A DNA stretch of 64,000 nt from Pachypanchax playfairii (lineage: Eukaryota; Chordata; Actinopteri; Cyprinodontiformes; Aplocheilidae). Made by a program: the position numbers and the translations under genes. The notes beneath the pieces were generated by a model that was not told the origin of the DNA, did no database searches, and was given only the letters and a program-made list of their open reading frames with translations. This document shows positions 36,078 through 59,100 of the stretch, piece after piece (positions within the stretch are counted from its first letter, which is position 1; each line of letters begins with the position of its first letter). The DNA is taken from positions 3,303,088-3,367,087 of the forward strand of contig SSNP01000037.1 of assembly GCA_006937955.1 (NCBI GenBank). The letters run 5' to 3'.

Positions 36078-36395
36078 CTATCTAAACTGTTTGTTCCTGT
36101 TCAGGATCACATGGAGCTGGTGTCTGTCTCCAGCAGTCACTGGGTGAGAGGCGGGGCTACACCTGGACAGGTCACCAGTCCATCACATGGACACATAGAG
36201 ACAAACAACCACTCACACTGAGGGACAGTTTAGAGTTGCCAGTTAACCTCCAGCATGTTTCTGGTCTGTGTGATGAAGCCGGAGTCCCTGGAGAAAACAC
36301 ACACATGCACGGGGAGAACGTGTGAACTCCATGTAGGAAGGTCCCAGTTATTTTCAAAGCAACAGTGTTACCCACTGCACCACCGTGCAGCCCAA
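36078..36395. repeat. dispersed fish repeat, fullest copy
   Basis: Carries ggcggggctacacctggaca, gtcaccagtccatcacatgg, gccggagtccctggagaaaa, and ends cccactgcaccaccgtgcag. This string is characteristic of an abundant interspersed repeat in teleosts. Two shorter fragments occur in the window at 20979 and 24961. Confidence 0.75.
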
Positions 36396-37099
36396 CACAC
36401 AAAATGTCTATCAAAAACGCTAAATGTTTAAATAAGCTATATATAAGTTTCTGATTGTGTGTCAGACTTTGAGTTTGTGTATTTGTTGTTTTACAGTCTA
36501 AAGCTTTGAACTCTGTTAGGAACTGAAACCACCAGGTTTCATCTGAATCTGTTGGAGAATCTTTATTAAACTCCAGATTTACATTCATTAGTTATTAATC
36601 TGGTTAAACTGGAATGGATTATACAGACTCTTATTGTGTTAATGAAATTAGGATTTATTGTCTCATTAAAATTTATTAATTTTTATCAAGAATCAGTTGG
36701 ACTGTGTTTGATACTTTCAAGCATGTGGCAGTTTGTTGAATAAGTTTTTATGAATGTATTTTAAACAAACCAGCACCATTCTGACTCTCTGGTCTCTACA
36801 GGCTTCACTGGGTACCTGGAAGAAAACTGACCTCTGACTGTCTGACCTTTGACCTCTGACTGTTCGACCTCTGACTGTGAGGAACTGTCTGATGATAGAT
36901 TTGTTGATTTGCACAAAAAGTGACTTAGTCTGAATTGAATCATATTGCATTACTGTATTACAATACATTTGATTAAAGTCGCACAGATTTATTGATTATT
37001 TTATTTAAAGTATTAATTAAATAATGATCCGTTCCTTCTGAGACTGAAACCGTTACAGTGTTTTCCGGGAAACGACTTACTGCTGAACCAGATTATTGA
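36396..37099. other. intergenic, no gene seen
   Basis: AT-rich. Includes a small tract of ctctgactgt/tgacctttgacc repeats at 36828-36880. No exon recognised. Confidence 0.5.
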
Positions 37100-37592
37100 C
37101 ATTATGTAGGTCGGTTTATTTTTGAAGCGGAACTCTCACCGGAAACGGGATCGAGTCCCACCCCAGCAGTCTGTGCCATCTTGAGTTTAGCCAGAACAAA
37201 AAACCGGGAGAAGAAACGGATCCATATCGGGTCCGGTTCAAGATGAGGGGCTGGTTTTCGGTTCAGTTTTAGAGTGTGTTCTAAACGGTGCATCATCGAA
37301 GGGAACCGTCAGTCACACCCGGTGGAGAAGCTCAGGGTACCGTTAGCTCCAAGCTATCGAAGCTAAGTTAGCCTGTTAGCTCAGGCGGTAACGGCTGCCA
37401 AGCGGCGCGCGAGCTTCCCGTTAAATCGTGAAACGGACAGTTATTTGGACCAGCAGTCACGTCCCGCATCTCTCTGTAACCGAGAGGGGCTTCGGTGGAA
37501 ATGCGCCAATTGCCGTGCTGAGAGGAAACCCGCTGCTAGCTGGGCCGCTAATCGTTGATCTTCGTTCCGGATCGGAACCACAATAAGCCGCG
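37100..37592 (+). promoter_or_regulatory. CpG-rich taok2 promoter and noncoding first exon
   Basis: This is the most CpG-rich stretch of the window, with ggtaacggct, gcggcgcgcg and similar words. It ends in a strong donor (gccgcg/gtgagt at 37592/37593). The next usable acceptor in the taok2 direction is at about 40826, eleven bases before its ATG. I infer a 5'UTR exon with an intron of about 3.2 kb. No TATA box is visible. Confidence 0.6.
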
Positions 37593-40080
37593 GTGAGTAG
37601 GTCCGCTCGAACCGGGACCAAGGACGTCCGCTGGCCCAGAATTTACTCTGTTTGCTTCAGCAGGTTTACTGTAACTGAAGGTGAAACAACGATTGTGTCG
37701 GTCACAATTATTATTTTTGTTTTTAAGGTTTTATTCTAGATTAAATCTTCATGATGTGACTTTAAAACCCACGTTCGGTCAGTCCAGGTGAAAGCAGCGC
37801 TCCCGTGGGTTGTCACGTGTTCATTTCACCTGTTTTTAACCTGCAGCATTTAGTAAAATCAGAGAGAAGACAAGATTATTTTATGTTATTATTAAAGTTG
37901 GTCAACAACCAGACAGAAGCTGTAATCTGTCCCAGGATTAGGATTGTAAATGAGGTTATATTACATGATGTTTTCAGCTTTCTGCTGGACACAAGTTGAT
38001 GTTAAACCTTGAGTATCTTTAGTTTTTATATAATTCAAACTCTTTTTGATGAAATGAGTTCAGTTTGGACATGTCTGACTGTCTGTCACATTTTTTGGGT
38101 TTGTTGTTGTGTGTGAGCGTGGGCACGTCACAGTGTTGAAGGTTGGATCACACTTCTTCACTTCCTGTCATCCTCTGATATTCTTGGAGAAATAAATTCC
38201 TGGTGATCAGCTGTGATTCTGAGAGTTTTGATTGAACTGCTGGCAGATCAGCCTGAATTGTGATTGTGCTTGTTGAGGACAATCTTCACACCAAATCCGA
38301 TGTCACACTTAATCTTTAAAAAGAACAGTGACACTTTCTTTCCTCACTTCTGGTTTCTTTGCCTTGATTGAGTTTGTATGAGTTTGTTTTTCCATGTAGG
38401 AAGTAAAGGAAACTTGTTCTACTACTTCAGGTGCATGTGTACGGCTCCGTTCTGTGGAAGAAAACTAAAATAGATCAGAAAACATCCTCCAACATCAGAC
38501 ATAGTGAAGGATTTAGTGTTTAATTTCCAGCTGAGGCTGAAGAACAAAAACTTTTAGATGTTGATAAAACACTTGGAAGGCTTGTTTTACAGCATTGTAC
38601 ATGTCTCTGCATGAGCAAAGTCATGTCACACTTTCACTTTATTATGAATGTAGTTAACACGAGCCCTTTGAAGGCTGTGAACATTTTCACTTATTATTAT
38701 AAACACTGAGGATCCGTCAACCTGTGAAACGAATTCTGACTCTTGTGTCTTGGAGTTTTAAAGTACTGGGTGATTCATTATAAAGACTGTGCTTCAGATG
38801 ATCGGTGGTCACGTTCCAGCTGTAGCAGCTTCACTGCTGCGTTTCTCTTTATGCTCCGTACCAACTGGATGGGAGGCGTCTCCCTGCATCAGGACGCTCA
38901 GGGCCACATATATAATTGGAAATTGGTTCAGTGCATTTTGGTGAAATGATGGGTCAGGAGGCGGGAGCACGAAAATCTATCTGTTTGTCTCATACTGATA
39001 TGCCTTCATGTTTACTCAGCAGCGCTTTAGGAGGAATAACTCACGGCTCTGCATTAAACGGGCCTTGGGGCCGAGCGGTCATCCGTTCACTGAGTCACAG
39101 AGGCCTGGTTATGTTGACGTCTCTCCTCCGGGCTCCAGCTGACACTCCAAAGATGAGCAGTTCCATTAACCCCATTATACACAACGCTGTGCTCGTCACT
39201 ACGGCTCAGCGTGCAGGCTAAGATTACATCCAGTCACATGATTTGATTTAAAGCTCCTCACATCTGGGTTTTCATGTCAGGGTGAAGTGCTGATGTTTGA
39301 GCTGGTAGCAGCTCCCAAATCTGGAAATTAAACAAATGTAACTCACATTAAATTCATGTTCAGATTCTAGCTAAACTTGAGCTTATGTTTTGGAACTATA
39401 ATCACTTTATTATTTTGTGATAATGACAGTTTGATGTTTCAGTAAGTTTAATGCAAACAGAAAACAGAATCGCACCACTTAGTTTTGGTCCTTAAACTGA
39501 TATTAAAACGATTTTCATAGAACAAACAGAGCAGTTATTAATAGAAATCCACTCCTGATGACGTGCACTTTGACGTGCACTTCTCTGTCTGACAGTTAAA
39601 CCTCATGACTTTCCCTGTAACCGTCGTCAGGCCTGAACATGTCAGTTGGGTTCATTCCAGATCAACTGTTAGGGATAAATTTGATCTCCACAGAGATTCC
39701 TGTGATGTTTAAATGTGAACTGTTTAAACATTCTATGCGAATCAAGACTGTGGGCGTGGGGGGGGTCACTGAAAGTCTGTGTTTAGAGAAATTTGAGGAG
39801 AATCTGGTCCCCCTGCATGAACCCTATATAATATCGGTAGCTAACTTCATTGAACCTTTATCCAAACGCAATACGTGCACCCAGTTCCTCATCTAAAAAA
39901 AAGAGTTGGCGTTTTTTCCCTGTTTGCACCTGCTTCAAGATTTATATTATTAGTTTCTAAAAGTCTTGAAATAAGGAAAAAATCAGAAGTTTCATTGGAC
40001 AAATATGAGGCGTCACATTTCAGATTCTGGAAATATGATACTGATTTTACGCAATTTGATGGATATGGTTAGACTTTTAA
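37593..40080 (+). other. taok2 5'UTR intron, left part
   Basis: AT-rich intronic DNA without recognised exons or repeats, up to the TTAA-flanked MITE. Confidence 0.5.
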
Positions 40081-40663
40081 AGAGGCCATTTCACACAAAT
40101 TTCAGGACTTTGTGGTTATTTCTTAAGTATTAACCAGTAATATGAAACATTTTATATCTATAAAACATCAGGAAACACTGATTAACAGACCTTTCAATCT
40201 GTCTGCATTAAAATTCAGGTGGTTCCGGGTCCTTCCGTCAGGCCTCGAGCAGCAGCTTGTTCATATTCATTATTCGAATTAGCTGGACTCTGATTGGCTA
40301 ACAAACTAGCCTATGAGAGCAAGGTATACTGTTTCCTGCCCCGCTGCACATGGTAACATCAGACGTTCTCTCTTCCTGTTTGCTACGTCTTATGCTAACA
40401 GCTTTTAGCCAGCAGCATGCTAGGTGTGGTTTCAACTGCTGGAGCTGATGAATACTAACGAACAAAGGAGTTGTGATGAAACAGATACAGACCGTTAGAA
40501 CTCAGGAGAACTCGGGTTTTATCACCACCTGCGTAGTTTGAGAGATTAAAACTGAAAGAGAAGTTGTTGATCTGTTTTCACCCACTATGAAGGTAAGAAC
40601 ACCTGTGGAGCTAAAATATTCAACAGAAACCTCAGAAACACTGTTTTTAATGGAAGGGACTCT
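40081..40663. mobile_element. TTAA-flanked MITE, copy 1 (583 bp)
   Basis: Starts AGAGGCCATTTCA and ends GGGACTCT, giving short terminal inverted repeats beginning AGAG. It is flanked by TTAA on both sides (40077-40080 and 40664-40667). A second copy of the same length is at 63042-63624. TTAA targets point to the piggyBac or Kolobok groups. There is no transposase, so it is non-autonomous. Confidence 0.75.
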
Positions 40664-40730
40664 TTAAAAATTCAAATTAGAAAAACCTTCGTATTGTTTA
40701 ATGAAGCATCAACTGAACAGCCGACATCTC

Positions 40731-40780
40731 GTTAGCAAACAGCTCGTTAGCGAACAGCTCGTTAGCGAACAGCTCGTTAT
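40731..40780. repeat. 15-bp tandem repeat near taok2 start
   Basis: About three and a half units of aacagctcgttagcg lie 60 bases before the splice acceptor of the first taok2 coding exon. Confidence 0.8.
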
Positions 40781-40836
40781 GCAAAGACACTTTAAACTCT
40801 AACATGTCTTCCTTTCTTGTCATCCAGGCCCTGGCC

Positions 40837-51968
<11,132 letters not shown>

Positions 51969-52744
51969 AACTGATCCGAGTTGTCCTTCCTGCTGACCGC
52001 CGAGCTTCGTCCTACTTTCCTCAGGAAGGAGGAGGAGCTTCTCTCAGGAAGGAGGAGGAGCTTCTCATCAGCTCGTCCTGTAATAACACCTTTCAGCGTT
52101 CTTTTTAAAGCCAGCAGGGATTTTAGTTCTTAGAAAGACGAGATGCCTTTGAGTCTCTGAGTTTTAAAACTCTGAGTTGCACAGAAGAAGCAGCAAAATC
52201 AGAAACTATAAAAAGTGTTGCTGCAAAACATACGAGTCGAGTGTCCGTGTCTCTGACCCGGAGGCGACCTGTTGAATTGCACAGTGTTGAAGGTTGAAAC
52301 TGTCGGATGTTTTAGATGTTTTAGTTTTTCCTTTTGGTTTGAGCTTGAAGCGACCGTCATGGAGCTTCTACCTGGTCGTGGTGCTTTAAAACCACTGTAA
52401 CTATGTACATACTGTAAAACAGGTTTTCATTTCCAGGTGTTTCTACACTCAGAGTGGGGGGGGGGTCACACAGGGGTCAACTTTGATTTGTTGTAAGATT
52501 CTTTCTGATGATTCAAAAACACTGCCATGTTTTGTTCAGCTGACCTGAAACGACCCCACTGCTGGCGTCTGATTCCCTCTGATGGAGAGATCCTGCAGAT
52601 CAACCGCCTCCTGGTTTCAGTCAGATGTTCATCAGTTTCTCTTCTTGTTCAGCGCAGGAGAAGCTGCAGCTTCCACAGCTGGAGAAACACTCGCTCTCCT
52701 TCCAGCAGCTTCCAAACTGTCACACAGTCAGGTCAGAATTAAGA

Positions 52745-52860
52745 CTGGAACAGGTGAGGAACAGGTGAGAATTGGGTGAGGAACAGGTGAGAATTGGGTG
52801 AGGAACAGGTGAGAATTGGGTGAGGAACAGGTGAGAATTAGGTGAGGAACAGATGAACAT
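52745..52860. repeat. 22-bp tandem repeat in taok2 3'UTR
   Basis: About five units of gaacaggtgagaattgggtg plus ag. Each unit contains a donor-like ggtgag, but it lies after the stop codon and is probably neutral. Confidence 0.9.
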
Positions 52861-52946
52861 GAGAAGAACAGGTGAGGTGGTTTTTCTCAGGTGTAAACAA
52901 ACAACTTCCCAGTTAATTGAATTAGTTTTGAGAGCCAGGTGAACAT

Positions 52947-52961
52947 CTGGCCACCTGCTGG
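52947..52961 (-). promoter_or_regulatory. CTCF-like motif
   Basis: Minus strand reads CCAGCAGGTGGCCAG, a strong match to the CTCF core. It lies in the taok2 3'UTR, between taok2 and cdipt. Motif match only. Confidence 0.4.
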
Positions 52962-53343
52962 TGAAGGAAACGTTCTTCACGTGACTGCATCTGCTTTTTA
53001 TTCTCGGTGTGTTGACGTAGTTTCACATCAGACAGATGTGAAACGTGTGTAAACAGCAGATTGAATCCAGCTGTTTGTTAGAATTTCAGGTTAAATTGTT
53101 GGACAGATTGTGTGTACGATGGCGGTCTGTCAGCCTGCAGGGGTTCGAACCCGCTGACGAGTAGCTGCCGCCTCCTGAGCTGAACATGTGACTGATGAAA
53201 CCTGCGTGAACCTCTCATACGTCAGACACCGCAGTCGAACATCTGGTCGGCGTGCTGAAAGAGTGTGTGCGCGCGCGTGCGTGTGTGTGGGCTTTAAAAA
53301 GAGTGCATGGAGCTCGTGTACAGACGCCATTTGTATAAATAAA

Positions 53344-54837
53344 CATGCACACTACCTATTTATATAGATGCATATAAATGTAAGACACCCGTGTGAAGGT
53401 CCAGGTGTGGCGATTGTTCTGTCCAAACACTTTGACTTGTATTAACGTTGTACATAGAAGCACTAACTTTAAAACTGTGTTACAGTAATAATAAGGATTA
53501 TTTTGTCATGTGACCGAAGACAATTTGTACTAGATGCAGAAAACAAAGATGCCATCAATTATTATTGTTATTATTATTACTACTATTACTATTATCACTG
53601 CAGTTGGAATATTTATGTTGTTAAGCTCAGTTTGACATTTTTAAGATGTTTTTGCCAATTTGACCACTAAGTGGAGAGTGAACGCGGCGTTACTGTGACC
53701 GAGCTGTAAACGTTACCGGAGGACTTCCTGCCCAGGTTTCAGGTCTGAGGGCGGAGTCTCCGGTTCTGGCTGGTTCTGCGTTCTCCTTTTGGACTTTTTA
53801 TTCTCCTTTATGAGCCAGTATTAAAATGTGGCACGTCCACAGTAAAGTTGAGAACAGCTGCAGTTTTAGATCATTTCATTACATTTGTGCCATGTTTTTA
53901 TTTGAAACTTGTTTTATTTCAGGTCAGTTTGTTTCTCTGGAACACTGTAAACACAAAATATGGAGCAGGAGAAGTTTCTAATGTCGAACAGTAAAGATGA
54001 AATATTCATGTGTAAAGTGTGTTAAATACAAAACCAGCACGTGTTGTTCAACTTCTATCTCTAAATAAATGTCATTAGATTCACGTCGGAGGAAAAACGG
54101 GATTCATTTCAGTTAAAACGTCAAGTTCAGAGTGAGAAACATTTTATTATCAAAAATCATTTTCCTAAAGTTACAATTAAAATATCAAGTTTGAGACACA
54201 TAGAAATTTGAAAAAATTGTGGGAAATATAAAAACATAATTTTTAGAAAAGAGTGGAAGTTTGTTGAGTAAATGATTTAAATGTTTTTGTATTTGACACA
54301 GTTTGTATATGTGAATATTTTCTGGTATTTACTGGAGTTTTGAGATTTGGCTTCATGTTTGATTTTTGCACCGTGGTAGAACATCAGCGCCTGGCGGCGG
54401 AGAGCCGTGTGATCAATGCTGTCTCCTGTTGTCACGTCTACCTCATTTGCACTGATAGTAAACGAATGTTCGAGCGGATCCTGCAGAAGAAAATCTTTCT
54501 TTCTTTCTTGGATGTTTCTTTTAGTTTTTTGTGCAAATGTTGAGCAGACATTGAACGAGAGCAGGACAAACCGGCTTGTCCGAGTAAAACCGTTACTGCA
54601 GGACATGTTGGACGTATGGAGACACTGATGCTGTTTGTTTATGGAACGTTGGATGGGAATCTGCTGGCCTTTGATGGATAAACTGTTTCTTTGAGGAAAA
54701 AGTTCAGATTTCATCTTGATTTTTCTGGAGTGATTTGAAATGTTCCTGAAGTGGGAACGTGCACAGCTGACTAGAGTCCCGACGAGTCATTTCTGTCTGT
54801 GTGGTTCCTGCTCAGGCTGCTGGGTTTCTGTGTGGTC
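53344..54837. other. intergenic between taok2 and gap
   Basis: AT-rich. Holds ATT-type trinucleotide runs near 53560-53595. No exon recognised. Confidence 0.5.
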
Positions 54838-54965
54838 NNNNNNNNNNNNNNNNNNNNNNNNNNNNNNNNNNNNNNNNNNNNNNNNNNNNNNNNNNNNNNN
54901 NNNNNNNNNNNNNNNNNNNNNNNNNNNNNNNNNNNNNNNNNNNNNNNNNNNNNNNNNNNNNNNNN
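54838..54965. other. assembly gap (128 N)
   Basis: A run of 128 N bases between taok2 and cdipt. Open frames crossing it are artificial. Confidence 0.99.
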
Positions 54966-56116
54966 ACACCAAATGTGTGTTTTCATTTAAAATTTGGACT
55001 TTAGAAATACTAAGTTTAATTTGAAATAATCAAAGATTCCCATTCATCCAGGACATCTATTAAAAAAGTTTTTTCAAATAAGCAACTGGACTTTCTTCTT
55101 CACTAGAACTGAAGAAGAAAATAGAAGTTCAGTTGTTTTTGGTTTTTTTTTTTTGTTTTTTTTGAAAAACCTTTCTGGAATCAAAGGAGCAGCACTAAAA
55201 CCAGAAATCAGTTGGTTCCATTTAGAAAATGGAGGTTCAGAAAGCCATAAAAAGTGCTTAAATAGTCAAACATGCCTTTAAAATAAAATGTAGGTCTTTT
55301 TATTTAATTTTCATTAAATATTACCGGTTATTTTTCTGATTCCGCGACTCCCGGTGTAACTTGGTGAAAAATCTCCTGGACTCTGATGTCAGCAGGTGTG
55401 AACGGAGGATTGGGAGATGCAGTTTAAAATGTTCAGTGCAAGTTGTTCAGACAAACGTAGGAACATGTACAGAAACTAAATACTTTTGGAGAAATAAAAG
55501 AGAAATAGAAGTTTGTGTGTTTATCTGATTTTATTCACCTTTAAATAACAGCAGTCATTTTGCTAAAGTTATCCTAGTTGAGCTGAACTCAGAACCAGCT
55601 GAGATGATCAACAACAGCAGCTCTACTGGGCCAGAAAACCTGATTCTGGTTCTGATATTTAGAACCCGGTCAGTGAGACCACTCCATCACATCTCGATCT
55701 AAGTTTATGTAATTGTTCATAACTTTTACACAATTGAGAATCAGAAGTATTGTAACTACATCTGCTTTCACACCTGGATACTTCAACAGATTCACAATAA
55801 AGAGTACGAACTGCCATGTTGCATTAAATAACGTAATGACCTGACTCACCTCACCCTGACTCACTTCACCCAGGACCTCCTGACTCACCTGACCCCGTGA
55901 TACTCTTCGCTGTGTAAATACTGTGGATCCAGGTTCAATATTGGAGTATTCGTCATACTCTTATTTTGAAAGGAAATACCGGATATGCTCGCTACTGTAG
56001 CGGAAGTCATCGCTGAGTCCAGAATCAATCTGAACCGAACGTTTCATCGCTGCGGCACCGGGGACCTCCGTTAAAACACGCTCGGTTCCAACCGAAAAAC
56101 GCCACAGACCTCAAAG
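54966..56116. other. upstream region of cdipt
   Basis: AT-rich to about 55640, then the probable cdipt promoter and 5'UTR (55900-56116) with CpG-bearing words such as tagcggaagtcatcgctgag. The part from 55847 onward recurs at 57620. Confidence 0.5.
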
Positions 56117-59100
56117 ATGACGCAGGAAAATATTTTCTTGTTCGTTCCCAATTTAATCGGTGAGTTTATTGGTAGTTAGCTCCGCGTTAGCATCAGTGAC
56201 GTTTCCGCCGCTCGCACCAAACTCCATTAAAAAAGTGCCAAATTAAGCGAAAATGTCAATCTGTCTTGAGTGTACCTGAGGATGTTAAATGTAAAAGTCA
56301 TTCAATTAAAATTAATATTTAGAGAACAAATTATTGTCCCACATTTTATCTTATTATGATGACATTGTAGGAGTCGAGCCCGGAAACACTCTAAAACGGT
56401 GTGTGTTTGAAATGATGTCAGAGACCACAGCGCGATGTTTGGATGGTACCTGACTGTTTTTTCACGGAGTCCCCGCCGTGTTCAGGCAGCTGTTACACCT
56501 GGAGGGTTCACCTGGAGATTATTGTGCTCTCTGTCTGTTACAGGTTACGCGCGCGTGCTGTTGGCCCTACTGTCCTTCTACCTGATGCCCTGCTGTCCCT
56601 GGCCTGCTGTCTTCTGTTACCTGCTCAGCGCGCTGCTCGATGCCTTTGACGGTCACGCTGCACGCGCGCTCAACCAGTGTAAGCAGGTGTTTCACTTGGA
56701 AGCTCTGTGTTTTGGACGTGACGTGATCTTTAGCAGTTTGTTTGTTTAAAAATGACAACGTGTTTTTTTTTTTATTCTTGCTGCATTTTTAGGGCTTGGA
56801 CTTATTAGCCTTCTTTCAATTTTATTTTAAAGTTACTTTTTCATGTTATTCTGAGTGTGACCTGACAGGTGTTTGATTGGGATATTATTCCCTGGGCGTG
56901 ACCTGACAGGTGTTTGATTGGGTTTCCTTGCAGCCACAAAATTCGGCGCCATGTTGGACATGCTGACAGACCGCTGTGCCACAATGTGTCTGCTGGTCAA
57001 CCTGTCGCTGCTCTATCCCTCCTACACCTTCCTGTTCCAGCTCAGCATGTGCCTGGACATCGCCAGCCACTGGCTACACCTGCACAGGTGACTGTGCTGC
57101 TTCATTCATACTGACACGTGTCCTGCATCCATCACAGCTGATCCATGTGAATGTCACATGATTGATGAGCTGATTTTAGAGTCATTAAAAAAAACATGCT
57201 TATTACATACAAACAAAATAATCAGCTGTTTTCTTTAGGTCCCACAACTACCAGGTAACTGAACCAAAACACTGAGTCCGTCCTGTTTCTACAGGGTCTA
57301 ACAGGATCCGGTTCAGCAGCTGCTGATCAGATGTATTGATGATTATTGATAAACTGATAATCAGTCTGAGCTCCTCTCAGTTTACTGTCTGGAGCAAACA
57401 GGTGTGTGTTAACACAACGCAGAGGAGCCAGTGTTCATCACCCTGGAAGAGGTCAAAGGTCACATCTAAACAACATGTGATCCAGTCAGAGTCCAGACCT
57501 GAACCTGACTGAGATGCTGGTGGACCTTCAGAGACCTGAACCTGACTGAAATGCTGGACCTTCAGAGACCTGAACCTGACTGAGATGCTGGACCTTCAGA
57601 GACCTGAACCTGACTGAGNCACCTCACCCTGACTCACTTCACCCAGGACCTCCTGACTCACCTGACCCCGTGATACTCTTCGCTGTGTAAATACTGTGGA
57701 TCCAGGTTCAATATTGGAGTATTCGTCATACTCTTATTTTGAAAGGAAATACCGGATATGCTCGCTACTGTAGCGGAAGTCATCGCTGAGTCCAGAATCA
57801 ATCTGAACCGAACGTTTCATCGCTGCGGCACCGGGGACCTCCGTTAAAACACGCTCGGTTCCAACCGAAAAACGCCACAGACCTCAAAGATGACGCAGGA
57901 AAATATTTTCTTGTTCGTTCCCAATTTAATCGGTGAGTTTATTGGTAGTTAGCTCCGCGTTAGCATCAGTGACGTTTCCGCCGCTCGCACCAAACTCCAT
58001 TAAAAAAGTGCCAAATTAAGCGAAAATGTCAATCTGTCTTGAGTGTACCTGAGGATGTTAAATGTAAAAGTCATTCAATTAAAATTAATATTTAGAGAAC
58101 AAATTATTGTCCCACATTTTATCTTATTATGATGACATTGTAGGAGTCGAGCCCGGAAACACTCTAAAACGGTGTGTGTTTGAAATGATGTCAGAGACCA
58201 CAGCGCGATGTTTGGATGGTACCTGACTGTTTTTTCACGGAGTCCCCGCCGTGTTCAGGCAGCTGTTACACCTAGAGCAGTGGTGTCCAACTCCAGGCCT
58301 CGAGGGCCACTATCCTGCATGTTTTAGATGTTTCCCTGTTTCAACACACCTGATTCAAATCCTCTGCATTTCAATAAGTTCTGCAGAAGCCTGTTAACGA
58401 CTTGTTCATTTGAATCAGGTGTGCTGAAGCAGGGAAACATCTAAAACATGCAGGATAGTGGCCCTCGAGGCCTGACTTTGGGCACCCCTGACCTAGAGGG
58501 TTCACCTGGAGATTATTGTGCTCTCTGTCTGTTACAGGTTACGCGCGCGTGCTGTTGGCCCTACTGTCCTTCTACCTGATGCCCTGCTGTCCCTGGCCTG
58601 CTGTCTTCTGTTACCTGCTCAGCGCGCTGCTCGATGCCTTTGACGGTCACGCTGCACGCGCGCTCAACCAGTGTAAGCAGGTGTTTCACTTGGAAGCTCT
58701 GTGTTTTGGACGTGACGTGATCTTTAGCAGTTTGTTTGTTTAAAAATGACAACGTGTTTTTTTTATTATTCTTGCTGCATTTTTAGGGCTTGGACTTATT
58801 AGCCTTCTTTCAATTTTATTTTAAAGTTACTTTTTCATGTTATTCTGAGTGTGACCTGACAGGTGTTTGATTGGGATGTTATTCCCTGGGTGTGACCTGA
58901 CAGGTGTTTGATTGGGATATTATTCCCTGGGCGTGACCTGACAGGTGTTTGATTGGGTTTCCTTGCAGCCACAAAATTCGGCGCCATGTTGGACATGCTG
59001 ACAGACCGCTGTGCCACAATGTGTCTGCTGGTCAACCTGTCGCTGCTCTATCCCTCCTACACCTTCCTGTTCCAGCTCAGCATGTGCCTGGACATCGCCA

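Larger units (their letters stand above)
51969..53343 (+). other. taok2 3'UTR
   Basis: Follows the taok2 stop directly and ends with AATAAA at 53338-53343. It contains a 24-bp direct repeat (aggaaggaggaggagcttct) at 52022-52070 and the 22-bp tandem repeat at 52745-52860. A longer 3'UTR using a later signal near 54064 is possible. Confidence 0.55.

Noticed and set aside
54340..54714. Overlapping frames before the 128-N gap
   Set aside because: No homology, no splice signals and AT-rich composition; probably chance.
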